Assembly: GCA_026391795.1 (NCBI GenBank)
Contig: JAPLDI010000002.1
Coordinates: forward strand, 47,730 to 109,411
DNA length: 61,682 bases
DNA from: Bacteroidota bacterium
GTDB lineage: Bacteria > Bacteroidota > Bacteroidia > Bacteroidales > FEN-979
Direction of reading: 5' to 3'
The notes under the pieces were generated by a model, which was given only the letters and a program-made list of their open reading frames with translations, searched no databases and was not told the DNA's origin. Shown piece after piece: positions 17,252-24,970 of the stretch. The translations under genes were made by a program, and so were the position numbers. Position 1 is the stretch's first letter; each line of letters starts with the position of its first letter.

Positions 17252-17824
17252 TTACTGGTTTGTGACTTTTTGGGCTTGTCTATGGCGGGTTGCGGGAACA
17301 GCTGGTTTTATTTTTATCTCAAGGTGTTTTCCCAGTCCTGTTTCGATAATCTTCCAGAGTGTGGCCAGTTCGACGTCCGACCTGTCGTTTTCGATTCGGG
17401 AAATATAATTTCTCGTAGTTCCGCTTATTACTGCAAGTTCCTGCTGCGTCATCCCCGATTCGATCCTCGCATCCCGTATCAGGTGACCTATTTTTATCCC
17501 TGCCTCCGATTCCTCAGGATTGCTGAACTGAAAAAGAACATCGGCACCGATCTCGAACGGCACTTTCTTCTTCTGACCGTCTCTCATGGTAATGAACTGC
17601 TCAACATTGTTCCAGGAAAGGGTGTTGTTCTGTAATATAAACCGGCTGAATTCATCAGGGTTAACAAGAACGAATGCCGGTGATTTCTCATCAATTCCTG
17701 TTTTATCGAAGACTTCCCTGAAATCAATGGTTCTTGATTGTCCGTTGTTGAACACGACAGAAACCTCAAGACCGTTCACACGGTTGACCTTCAGGATCCT
17801 TGGCAAGATTATTTTTCTTCTCAT
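17252..17824 (-). CDS. DUF2442 fused to an XRE-type HTH (probable antitoxin/regulator)
   Basis: 190 residues in two parts. The N-terminal 90 residues fit DUF2442 (LEVSVVFNNGQSRTIDFREVF, FILQNNTLSW). Residues about 110-165 form a helix-turn-helix: IGHLIRDARIESGMTQQELA and SGTTRNYISRIENDRS. The start overlaps the end of the DUF4160 gene by 4 bp, so the two are coupled. DUF4160 and DUF2442 proteins are often neighbours and have been suggested as a toxin-antitoxin pair; the HTH would give self-regulation. The function is inferred from context and the pairing, not demonstrated by a catalytic motif. Confidence 0.75.
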   Translation of the reverse strand: MRRKIILPRILKVNRVNGLEVSVVFNNGQSRTIDFREVFDKTGIDEKSPAFVLVNPDEFSRFILQNNTLSWNNVEQFITMRDGQKKKVPFEIGADVLFQFSNPEESEAGIKIGHLIRDARIESGMTQQELAVISGTTRNYISRIENDRSDVELATLWKIIETGLGKHLEIKIKPAVPATRHRQAQKVTNQ

Positions 17825-18060
17825 TTTAACAAGGGATTTAATTCATAAAACACGCTCAATGCCCATACCCTGTTCCCTTCAAGCCATTTATATACCAGCC
17901 TGAGCTGACGGGATGGTAAACTCCCCGCGTAAATACTTCCATTTTGGATTTCGATCAATACTTCGAATTCGTTATAGATTGCGTGAATGTGGGGCGGCCG
18001 GTGGTCGCCATTGTATACATCGATCTTCAGCTTTGTATTAATTGTATCGATCGTGGGCAT
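17821..18060 (-). CDS. DUF4160 protein (possible toxin partner)
   Basis: 79 residues. The DUF4160 signature is clear: LKIDVYNGDHRPPHIHAIYN, then an IQNGSIYAGSLP strand and LRLVYKWLEGNR. The conserved DHxPPHIH cluster could bind metal or act in catalysis. First gene of a two-gene operon, with a strong promoter 15 bp before its start, so the leader is very short. The partner downstream carries DUF2442 and an HTH. Confidence 0.8.
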   Translation of the reverse strand: MPTIDTINTKLKIDVYNGDHRPPHIHAIYNEFEVLIEIQNGSIYAGSLPSRQLRLVYKWLEGNRVWALSVFYELNPLLK

Positions 18061-18074
18061 TAAAAAACTTTTTG

Positions 18075-18105
18075 CAAAGGTACCTAATTAGATACCATTT
18101 GTCAA
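18075..18105 (-). promoter_or_regulatory. Consensus promoter of the DUF4160/DUF2442 operon
   Basis: On the minus strand: TTGAC, 20-bp spacer, TACCTTTG. This is among the best promoter matches in the window. The predicted start of transcription lies only a few bases before the ATG at 18060. Confidence 0.65.
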
Positions 18106-18148
18106 ATAAAATATGAAAAGCCAGGCAATAGGCATTGGGTATTAGGTA

Positions 18149-18880
18149 TTAAGGACTGCTGACTGCCGATACTATCATCTTCACCTCCGCCTCATTCCCC
18201 CTGTACTCCCCGAACCGCCGTCGCGCGATGTTCGCGTGCCTGCCAACCGGGTTAACAAGGAGAACCAGGGTGGGTGATGAGTTTTCGGTTAGGGGAACGG
18301 ACTCCATCACGGAAAGAACCTGCTGATCGGCTTCTTTGATCGTTCGAATGACCGACCATTCATAAAGTCTCGGATGAAAGGAGCATAGGAACTTTGCCGC
18401 CACTACTCCAAGGACAAGGATCACTTTTGGCTTTTGAATTTCCAGTTCCAGCCGGAAGAGGGATCTGCAGTGTTCCATGAAATATTTTTTTGTATTTACA
18501 TCGAATTTCCTCTTTTTCCGGTTCCTGATTCCCGACTCAGGCCTGAGTTTTGTTCCCAGTATGACATTGGTAAAAAAACAGCGTTCGGGGTCGACGCCCC
18601 CGTTTACCAGGAGGAGGAGAAGGGTATGCCAGGGAGGTGTCATCCTCAGCCAATGCTCCTGCCATCCGTGAAGCTTGTTGAAGTTGAGGTTACTGTCGAA
18701 TTGCGGTCCCACGACCATGATCTCCCTGTTTGATATCATCCCGTTTTCAGCGTTAAAGATTCCCGGTCCCCCAGGGAAGAAGATATTGCCCGGCACATCC
18801 CCGCAGATCCGTTCGATACCGGCGGGGTAAGCGTTGAATTTTCTGATTTCGGAGAAAAGGATTTCGAGTTCTGAGGTCAT
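18149..18880 (-). CDS. Uracil-DNA glycosylase superfamily-like protein
   Basis: 243 residues, cytoplasmic. REIMVVGPQFDSNLNF sits at the position of the first UDG motif. KVILVLGVVAAKFL is the conserved central strand before the recognition loop, and LLVNPVGRHANIARRRF takes the place of the final His/Pro-containing loop. The order and spacing fit the uracil-DNA glycosylase-like fold, but the key acid of classical enzymes is not obvious, so activity on DNA is uncertain. The start codon is immediately preceded (on the plus strand, followed) by a GGATGCT heptamer array. Confidence 0.55.
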   Translation of the reverse strand: MTSELEILFSEIRKFNAYPAGIERICGDVPGNIFFPGGPGIFNAENGMISNREIMVVGPQFDSNLNFNKLHGWQEHWLRMTPPWHTLLLLLVNGGVDPERCFFTNVILGTKLRPESGIRNRKKRKFDVNTKKYFMEHCRSLFRLELEIQKPKVILVLGVVAAKFLCSFHPRLYEWSVIRTIKEADQQVLSVMESVPLTENSSPTLVLLVNPVGRHANIARRRFGEYRGNEAEVKMIVSAVSSP

Positions 18881-19020
18881 GATGCTGGATGCTGGATGCT
18901 GGATGCTGGATGCTGGTTGTGTGGGGTTGGGTATAGGGTGTTGGGTATTGGGTGTTTGGTATTGGGTGTTTGGTATTGGGTGTTTGGTATTGGGTTTTAG
19001 GTGTTGGGCTGTTGTTTAAT
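18881..19020. repeat. GGATGCT and TTGGGTR/TTTGGTR heptamer arrays
   Basis: GGATGCT units (18881-18915) start at the base next to the start codon of the gene at 18149-18880, then TTGGGTR/TTTGGTR units run to about 19010. The second part has GGG every 7 nt (G-quadruplex pattern on the plus strand). Confidence 0.92.
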
Positions 19021-19039
19021 ATTAAGTGTTAAGTGTTTT

Positions 19040-19100
19040 TTGTGTCTTGAACCGTGAACCGTGTACCGTGCTTCGCGTCACGCGTCACGCGTCACGTATT
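19040..19100. repeat. ACCGTGA/ACCGTGT and GCGTCAC heptamers
   Basis: Two different heptamer runs side by side, reaching the 3' end of the gene at 19101. Confidence 0.85.
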
Positions 19101-19376
19101 TCACTTCCGCTTGTTCCTCAGATATATCTGAATCTCATCAATCTTCCGGAGGATCTCGCGGGTGTCGGCGCTGGTGTTGTTCTGAACCGTTTCAAAGTCT
19201 TTGCGGTTTTCAATTTTATGCGACTGGAGCTCTTCTTTCAGGGTAGTAATTTCAACATTGATCTCCGCGATCCTGATCTCCATGTTTACCCAGATGGAGA
19301 TGATGGTGATGAGGAAGCTGAAGAGGGCGATGGCCTGGCTCAGGGTTAGTCCGAAAAGGGTGAGTTTTGGTTTCAT
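19101..19376 (-). CDS. Small membrane-anchored coiled-coil protein
   Basis: 91 residues: one membrane helix near residues 10-32 ([20 protein letters not shown]) and a long coiled coil from 33 to 88 ([40 protein letters not shown]). The form resembles small spanin/holin-associated or stalk-like proteins, but no phage context exists. The gene is boxed in by heptamer arrays: GGATGCT units begin directly at its start codon and GCGTCAC units lie 10 bp from its stop. Confidence 0.55.
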   Translation of the reverse strand: MKPKLTLFGLTLSQAIALFSFLITIISIWVNMEIRIAEINVEITTLKEELQSHKIENRKDFETVQNNTSADTREILRKIDEIQIYLRNKRK

Positions 19377-19592
19377 GGATGCTGGATGCTGGATGCTGGA
19401 TGCTGGATGCTGGATGCTGGATGCTGGTTGTGTGGGGTTGGGTATAAGGTGTTGGGTGTTGGGTATTGGGTGTTGGGTATTGGGTGTTGGGTATTGGGTG
19501 TTGGGTATTGGGTGTTGGGTATTGGGTATTGGGTGTTGGGTATTAGGTATTGGGTGTTAGGTATTGGGTGTTGGGTATTGGGTTGTTTAGTT
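19377..19592. repeat. GGATGCT then TTGGGTR heptamer array, about 200 bp
   Basis: About seven GGATGCT units, then about twenty TTGGGTA/TTGGGTG units, the longest array of the window. It starts next to the ATG of the minus-strand coiled-coil gene. Plus-strand GGG tracts with 4-nt loops fit intramolecular G-quadruplexes. Confidence 0.95.
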
Positions 19593-19742
19593 TAAAGTTT
19601 TAAGTGTTAAGCTGGACCTGTTTCTGATTTCCGGAACCCGCCTCCTGGTCCCCCTCGCCTTCAGGAGAGGGGGATTCAGGGGGTGAGGTGGACTCTGTTT
19701 CAAGTCCTTCCGCATTCCGCGTCACGCGTTACGCGTTACGTG

Positions 19743-20309
19743 TCACGCGATTGTCACCGACATCGTTCCGGTATGGCCGGGGTTGTCTTTGGCAGTGGCG
19801 GTGATGACAGAGCCCTGGGGCGGATCATTCTCGGCCGTGGCAGTATACATCCAATAGATGCCGCTTACGGCGAGCTCGCAGGCGCCCTTTTCAAGAATGG
19901 TTCCGTCGGGACCTGCGATAACGACCTTGACCTCCTTTACCTTGAAATCGTCGATAGCCTTTACGGCGATGAGGTCACCGGCATGACCGGAGTAGTTGGT
20001 CACATCAATTTCGATGATCTTCGGCGCCCGCAGGTAATCGGTGATCGCGAGGGTGTAAGCTGTCATGTGCCTGGACGCTTTGGCAGAATACTCGGCCAGC
20101 TTTTCGGGGTCGGCCAGCGTACTTTTTGCCCACAGAACGGCCTCCCTGAAACGCTCCCGGGCTGCCAGTTGCGCTTCGGAGGGCTTGGAGTTGTACGTAT
20201 CGGGAACGTTGGCTGTGATGGTTTCTCCGTCTGAGGTGCGGAAGACTACCTGGTCACCAAATTTACCGTGTAAATTCCGGGTGATCACATTTGCATTTGA
20301 ATTTGACAT
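19743..20309 (-). CDS. Hypothetical protein, DUF6266-like
   Basis: 188 residues without signal peptide. The N-terminal part NLHGKFGDQVVFRTSDGETI followed by LAARERFREAVLWAKS recalls the DUF6266 group found in Bacteroidota. The C-terminal 90 residues are an Ig-like sandwich (KVKEVKVVIAGPDGTILE, GSVITATAKDNPGHTGTMSV). Function unknown. Its 3' end abuts a GCGTTAC/GCGTCAC heptamer run, and a TACATTTG box lies at 20414-20421 upstream. Confidence 0.5.
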   Translation of the reverse strand: MSNSNANVITRNLHGKFGDQVVFRTSDGETITANVPDTYNSKPSEAQLAARERFREAVLWAKSTLADPEKLAEYSAKASRHMTAYTLAITDYLRAPKIIEIDVTNYSGHAGDLIAVKAIDDFKVKEVKVVIAGPDGTILEKGACELAVSGIYWMYTATAENDPPQGSVITATAKDNPGHTGTMSVTIA

Positions 20310-20413
20310 TGTTTTGATTTTTAAAGGTTCATAATTGCGATCCTGGCCGGGACCTGTTTAGTTAACTGAGAAGTTCATGAACAACGACCTTTTTTTGTTT
20401 GGAAAGGTCAGGA

Positions 20414-20421
20414 CAAATGTA
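20414..20421 (-). promoter_or_regulatory. -7 box (TACATTTG)
   Basis: Exact TAnnTTTG on the minus strand about 105 bp before the 188-residue gene; no clear -33 element. Confidence 0.35.
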
Positions 20422-20476
20422 TGTTGCAAAAAAGGGCGGGGGGGGTGAAAAGGGGTGAAAGAATCTTCTGAAAAGC

Positions 20477-21313
20477 TTACCTGCGCTGGCGTTCGATGAA
20501 TTTTTCTGTGTACCTGACCCAGATCTTTAATTCTTCAAGAAGTTTCTCCAGGGTTTCCGGAAGGGGATCATCATAAGCGATCCGGAAGCTTCTCAGTCCG
20601 AGCCTGCGCCGCTCGCTTGAATCAACGATGGATACCAGCTTCCTGCAAAATTCAGCAACATTGCGTGCCTCAAAGACCTGGCGGTCACTCATTACCCTCA
20701 ATAAGGCTCCGAACAAGGGAACGGAGAACGAAAGCCTTATCGGGGAACGGTAATTCTTTTTAAAATGAGAAGGCAGTGAGGTGGAGAAAAGGTTCCGGTT
20801 GTTTTCGCAGAACCTTACGCTCGCCTCCAGTCGTTTCGTCACGAGATGGTATATCAATGCGTACCGGGAAGAAAGGACGAGAGCACTTTCCCGAATCACC
20901 GGATCAGGGTTTTCATGTCCGTTGTGGAAGAAATGAACCCGTTCCTGTACCCAGGAAACCCGTTGGCGTCCCCTCGCTTTGCTTCCGGGTCCGTCATCTA
21001 TGGTAGCCGAGGCATTAATCCTCCCGATCCTCCTGCGCACCTGTTGCATGAACACAGCTCTTTCCCCCGGGGCAATGCAGGAAAGTGCGGATTCAAGCTT
21101 TTGCAGGATGCCTGATTTAAGTGCCCTCATGTAATGGAGATAGTGCAACGGCGAGGCCAGTCCGTTAACCCGGATCCTGAAACCGATATTTTGCCATTCG
21201 TCCAGGGTACCCTCCTCCCCAAAAGAATCGATCCGGATCATTGACATGCCTTCAAGCTCTCCGAAGATGAGGTCGGCCAGGCAGGGGAACGATTCGGGAC
21301 CGGTGAACTGCAT
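20477..21313 (-). CDS. Hypothetical helical protein
   Basis: 278 residues, no export signal, rich in helices and basic residues. Blocks: LHYLHYMRALKSGILQKLES, RLSFSVPLFGALLRVMSDRQ, FEARNVAEFCRKLVSIVDSS, FRIAYDDPLPETLEKLLEEL. I do not recognise the family. The C-terminal half has the look of regulators carried on Bacteroidota mobile elements (RteC-like), but the likeness is too weak to name it so. Alone on its strand, followed by a 1-kb gene-free region. Confidence 0.5.
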   Translation of the reverse strand: MQFTGPESFPCLADLIFGELEGMSMIRIDSFGEEGTLDEWQNIGFRIRVNGLASPLHYLHYMRALKSGILQKLESALSCIAPGERAVFMQQVRRRIGRINASATIDDGPGSKARGRQRVSWVQERVHFFHNGHENPDPVIRESALVLSSRYALIYHLVTKRLEASVRFCENNRNLFSTSLPSHFKKNYRSPIRLSFSVPLFGALLRVMSDRQVFEARNVAEFCRKLVSIVDSSERRRLGLRSFRIAYDDPLPETLEKLLEELKIWVRYTEKFIERQRR

Positions 21314-21691
21314 ACTGATGAGGTCAGGTTTTTAAATACCCTGGTCCGGAGGTCCATTTCCGGGCCCACGGGTTTATAACTACCACATGGATACAAATTC
21401 ACGGTCAAAAGTCGATGGCCATTTTGTTGCAAGAAATATACCATCTTCAGTGCCAGCCAGTTTCATGGTTTTTACCCAAAAATTATTTTTCAACCCCTGG
21501 CAAATTCCGGAATGCAGAACCAGCGTGACTTTCGTGATTTCATTCACCGGGCGTTCTGGTTTTTTTTAGTGATTGCCTGTAATAAAAATATTTTTTTTCG
21601 TCTTATACTGATTAGCTCACCTAATAATATCATAACGCCCCTGGTTCGGGCAATCCTTCAGCATTCCTCTAAGGTTCCTTCAGGATAGATC

Positions 21692-21746
21692 CAGCCGAGC
21701 ATCAGATATGGAATGAAAAAAACAGTCCATATCTGATGCTCGGCTG
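21692..21746. repeat. Perfect 21-bp inverted repeat with 13-nt loop
   Basis: Left arm starts CAGCCGAGCATCAG, right arm ends CTGATGCTCGGCTG; all 21 positions pair. There is no T-run on either side, so it is not an ordinary terminator. The right arm flows directly into the 11-bp repeat. Confidence 0.95.
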
Positions 21747-21815
21747 TAGCTAAGCTGTAGCTAAGCTGTAGCTAAGCTGTAGCTAAGCTGTAGCTAAGCT
21801 GTAGCTAAGCTGTAG
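21744..21815. repeat. 11-bp tandem repeat CTGTAGCTAAG, six copies plus a partial
   Basis: Six exact units, each containing the palindrome AGCT, in register with the preceding hairpin. The 11-bp period is close to one turn of DNA. Confidence 0.95.
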
Positions 21816-21954
21816 GAAGGGTGATGGAGGATGGAAGAATGAAGAATTGGGCATTAGGTGTTAGGTATTGGGCGTTAGGTATTGGGTATTAGCCACATCG
21901 GACAGCTGGATGCTTATAACTGGTGAGTTGATGAGCTGATGAGTAATAAAAGAA

Positions 21955-22034
21955 ATTGAACCCCGTAGGGGTGAAATATTTCTAGGCAGGAGATATCAAA
22001 TACCAATTGAGCCCCGTGGGGGCGAGATATTTAT
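21955..22034. repeat. CCCCGTAGGGG-type repeat pair
   Basis: Two units ATTGAnCCCCGTnGGGGnGAnATATTT about 51 bp apart. Units of this kind are common between genes in Bacteroidota. Confidence 0.8.
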
Positions 22035-22330
22035 ATTAGCGAATTAACGAAATAGAATTAGTTGTTTTGGTAAAGAACCTCTGTGGTCCTCTGTGCCTTC
22101 TCTGTGAACCTCTGTGTAATCATTTTTGGGATCGGGGAAATCGACTTTGTGCGCCTTTGTGAAGACCTTTGTGTCCTTTGTGGTTAAAAGAAAGAAAGGC
22201 AGTAGGCATTACGTATTATGGACTGCCTACTGCCAACCGCCAACTATGGTATAAGTTCAAGCACAACGCACAACATAATACTGAACTAATACTGCAAGCG
22301 AACCCCTTTTTAGATGCAATTACACTGATT

Positions 22331-24778
22331 TTATTTAAACGGGAACGGTAATCCATCTCCCCCGTTATAAAGCGCCTGGACTTCACTGTCAGACAATGCC
22401 CTTCCCCATAATCCAACCTCATCAATTAACCCGGTATAGGTTCCCTGGCTTCCGATTCCAATTGAAAAGCCCATATCATCACCAACGGAGATAACATAGG
22501 TCGCGTCTGTCGTTACCAGTGAGCCATCCAAATAAGTCCGAATTGTATGGGTACTTGAAGTGTACGTAACAACCATATGATGCCAGATACCGTCGTCAAG
22601 TTTATCATCATCAGGCCCTATCCTGACAGCACCATAAAAAGAATCAAACATCCAGTAAGCTGGCCCTCCACCGTAATATTTTATTCCAAACTGCTGTTGA
22701 CTATGTTTAGTTCCAAGGTTAATGATTCCGGGGCTATTGTAACCATTAATGGAATTATCGGGTTTTATCCAAAGACTTACACTTTTTGAAACATCACCAC
22801 CCAGGCCCAGCTCTGATGCCGTTTTCCCTGTTGTTAAACCGCCACTGGTTTCAATGAATGATGCAGCTTTATTTATCAACCCGCTTTCGTTGATTGTAAC
22901 CCCGGTTTCAACGGTACAATCATTCGACCCGTAGGCATCGTGAGAAATGGATCCAGTGGTTTCATCAATTTTCCAGTACCCCACTAAACTTGCTGTAAGG
23001 CCGGTGGCTCCATTTGTTGTAAACTGAACATCGGCTCCGTATGAAGTCCCGTAGCTGTTTGTGGCATAAGCCCTTGTGTGATAGGTTGAATTTGGACTTA
23101 ATCCCGTGATTGTGCAGACAAAAGTCCCGGTACCAATCCCTCCCGAAATGGTGTGGTTTGAAGTGGTTGGATTGAGTGAAGTTCCCCAGCATATACCCTT
23201 TGCCGTTACCGTTGCACCTCCATCTGATGTGACATTGCCACCGCTTGTCGCTGAAGTTTGAGTTTTGTTAGTAATTGCATCGGTTGTAACGGTAGGTGTT
23301 GTTCCTCCACCTGACCCTGTGGTGAAGGCCCAGATGTTTCCCGGCGTGGAATGCCCGTGATTGTCCTTTGCCACGATTTTCCAATAATATTTTTGATTGT
23401 TTGCTAATGATGACGGGGTATAAGTTGATGAGGAAACGCCATTCGCAACAACAGGAGGATTGCTTGATGTTCCAAAACAGACATCATAGGTTAACGGATC
23501 CTGATCAGGGTCAGAGCAGGTCCAGGTTAACGAGGTCGATGCTGATACGTTTGTGGCATTATTTGCCGGGTTGGGATTTGAGGGGGCGGCTGGAGCTGAA
23601 TTTGACCCAGATGACTGGCCAACCATTTGCTCCCATTTTAATAAATCACTAACGCTAAAATCAAATAACAAAATGTCAAGAATAGTGGCTTTCGCTCCGG
23701 CAGACATGGTAACGCCATAATACATTTTCCACCAGGGATTTTGGGTCAGATCTGCTTCAATTCTGCCATAACCTTTGGCATTTATATATGGACCAACGAC
23801 ACCGTAAATAAGCATCCTTAATTCTGGTTTTATATATGCTTCTGCACCCGCATTCATATTTAATTGGGGGGGATTATAAGTGAAAGATTCATGGTCGTTC
23901 ATATAGCTTGACCATCCCCCGTTTTTAAGATATTGCACTCCCGTTTCAACACTAATATTTTGATTCAAAGAGGTTGTAATGCTAGCATTAGCAAAGCCAT
24001 TCGCACCAAGTTTTAAATCAAATACCGGTGAAACAACGATTAAATATGGCAGAACGGGTAAAGGAATGAGTATAGGTTCAAAAGAAACTGTTGCTAAAGG
24101 TATTTCCTGAGAGAAATTAAATTGTTTACCTGCAACTAATGCTAAATTGAAATCTTCATCCCCTTCAAATCCAAACTTCACCTTCTTCAATCCTTGCAGG
24201 ATACCTATGTCTATTTGAAAAACAAAATCCGATGTATACTGGAAATTCCCCTGAAGTGTAACCTGTGGATAAATTTCAGTATTGAAGTCCCAATTGAAAA
24301 GAATGTCATTTCCTGATTTGAGGTTAGAAGTATCTAAATGAATTCCTTTGTAATAATATTTGATGCTTTTAATTTTAGACAGGGAGAGAGAGGATTTATA
24401 ATCAATAACCCCTTCCTGAATAAGATCAGTCAGTGTAGCTTGTGATGTTTGAACCTGAACGTTGTTGCCAGATTGAGTAAAGACTTCAATTTTCCGTAAT
24501 AATCCATTCCCAACAGATGAAACAATCAGGTCACCCTGAGCTAAGGGATATTTACTCAATATTCCTTTATCAAAAGTCAATGTGTAATTTGAGCTATCAA
24601 TACTTGTCACCATTGATTGCCAGTCACTGTCAGTGATAAACTTTGCAGTGGGGGCAATTACAAATCCCGGAGTATTTGTATTAGAATCCTCCTTTTTCTT
24701 ACAAGTAACAACCGTCAAGATAATTGTGATGAACATTGTAAGGGTGATCAATTTCGAAATAATGCGAGTTGATTTCAT
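22331..24778 (-). CDS. Surface lipoprotein with two FN3-like domains and a LamG domain
   Basis: 815 residues. Lipobox VVTC with Cys26. Residues 30-385 form a unique N-terminal region, probably beta-rich. Residues about 390-490 are an FN3-like domain (PAAPSNPNPANNATNVSA ... KYYWKIVAKDNHG). About 495-590 follow with a second sandwich (TVTTDAITNKTQTSATSGGN ... YHTRAYATNSYG). The C-terminal 215 residues are LamG/concanavalin-like: LVGYWKIDETTGS, SVSLWIKPDN, WHHMVVTY, YLDGSLV and IDEVGLWGRALSDSEVQALY. LamG domains bind glycans or proteins, so an adhesin or polysaccharide-binding role is likely. Divergent from the kinase gene at 24971 across a 192-bp intergenic region. Confidence 0.8.
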   Translation of the reverse strand: MKSTRIISKLITLTMFITIILTVVTCKKKEDSNTNTPGFVIAPTAKFITDSDWQSMVTSIDSSNYTLTFDKGILSKYPLAQGDLIVSSVGNGLLRKIEVFTQSGNNVQVQTSQATLTDLIQEGVIDYKSSLSLSKIKSIKYYYKGIHLDTSNLKSGNDILFNWDFNTEIYPQVTLQGNFQYTSDFVFQIDIGILQGLKKVKFGFEGDEDFNLALVAGKQFNFSQEIPLATVSFEPILIPLPVLPYLIVVSPVFDLKLGANGFANASITTSLNQNISVETGVQYLKNGGWSSYMNDHESFTYNPPQLNMNAGAEAYIKPELRMLIYGVVGPYINAKGYGRIEADLTQNPWWKMYYGVTMSAGAKATILDILLFDFSVSDLLKWEQMVGQSSGSNSAPAAPSNPNPANNATNVSASTSLTWTCSDPDQDPLTYDVCFGTSSNPPVVANGVSSSTYTPSSLANNQKYYWKIVAKDNHGHSTPGNIWAFTTGSGGGTTPTVTTDAITNKTQTSATSGGNVTSDGGATVTAKGICWGTSLNPTTSNHTISGGIGTGTFVCTITGLSPNSTYHTRAYATNSYGTSYGADVQFTTNGATGLTASLVGYWKIDETTGSISHDAYGSNDCTVETGVTINESGLINKAASFIETSGGLTTGKTASELGLGGDVSKSVSLWIKPDNSINGYNSPGIINLGTKHSQQQFGIKYYGGGPAYWMFDSFYGAVRIGPDDDKLDDGIWHHMVVTYTSSTHTIRTYLDGSLVTTDATYVISVGDDMGFSIGIGSQGTYTGLIDEVGLWGRALSDSEVQALYNGGDGLPFPFK

Positions 24779-24970
24779 ATTGATTAGATTTTAAGGTGTT
24801 TGTGACATATTTATTTTAAATCCTGAATAATCCCGATAGATCGAAAATAGGCTAGTCCCTTTTTCATAAGCCGAAATGATCATTCCGTCGAGGAAAGGGC
24901 ATGAAAGTTTTTGTGAACGAACGTTGGTCACAGGATAAATTCTTTCTATTTTTACCTTAGATTGTGACAA

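Larger units (their letters stand above)
21314..22330. other. 1-kb gene-free region with hairpin and three repeat types
   Basis: From left to right: nothing recognised (21314-21690), a perfect 21-bp hairpin (21692-21746), six 11-bp repeats (21744-21815), TTAGGTR heptamers (21850-21895), a pair of CCCCGTAGGGG-type repeats (21955-22034), CTCTGTG near-octamers (22077-22115) and the CTTTGTGCGCC module (22148-22190). Short frames across it show no family. Confidence 0.75.

Noticed and set aside
18881-19592. Possible CRISPR array or coding repeats (frames rich in MLDAGCW and GYWVLG)
   Set aside because: The units are contiguous 7-mers without unique spacers and no cas gene is near. The frames exist because a 7-bp period leaves all frames open; they have no start signals or family.
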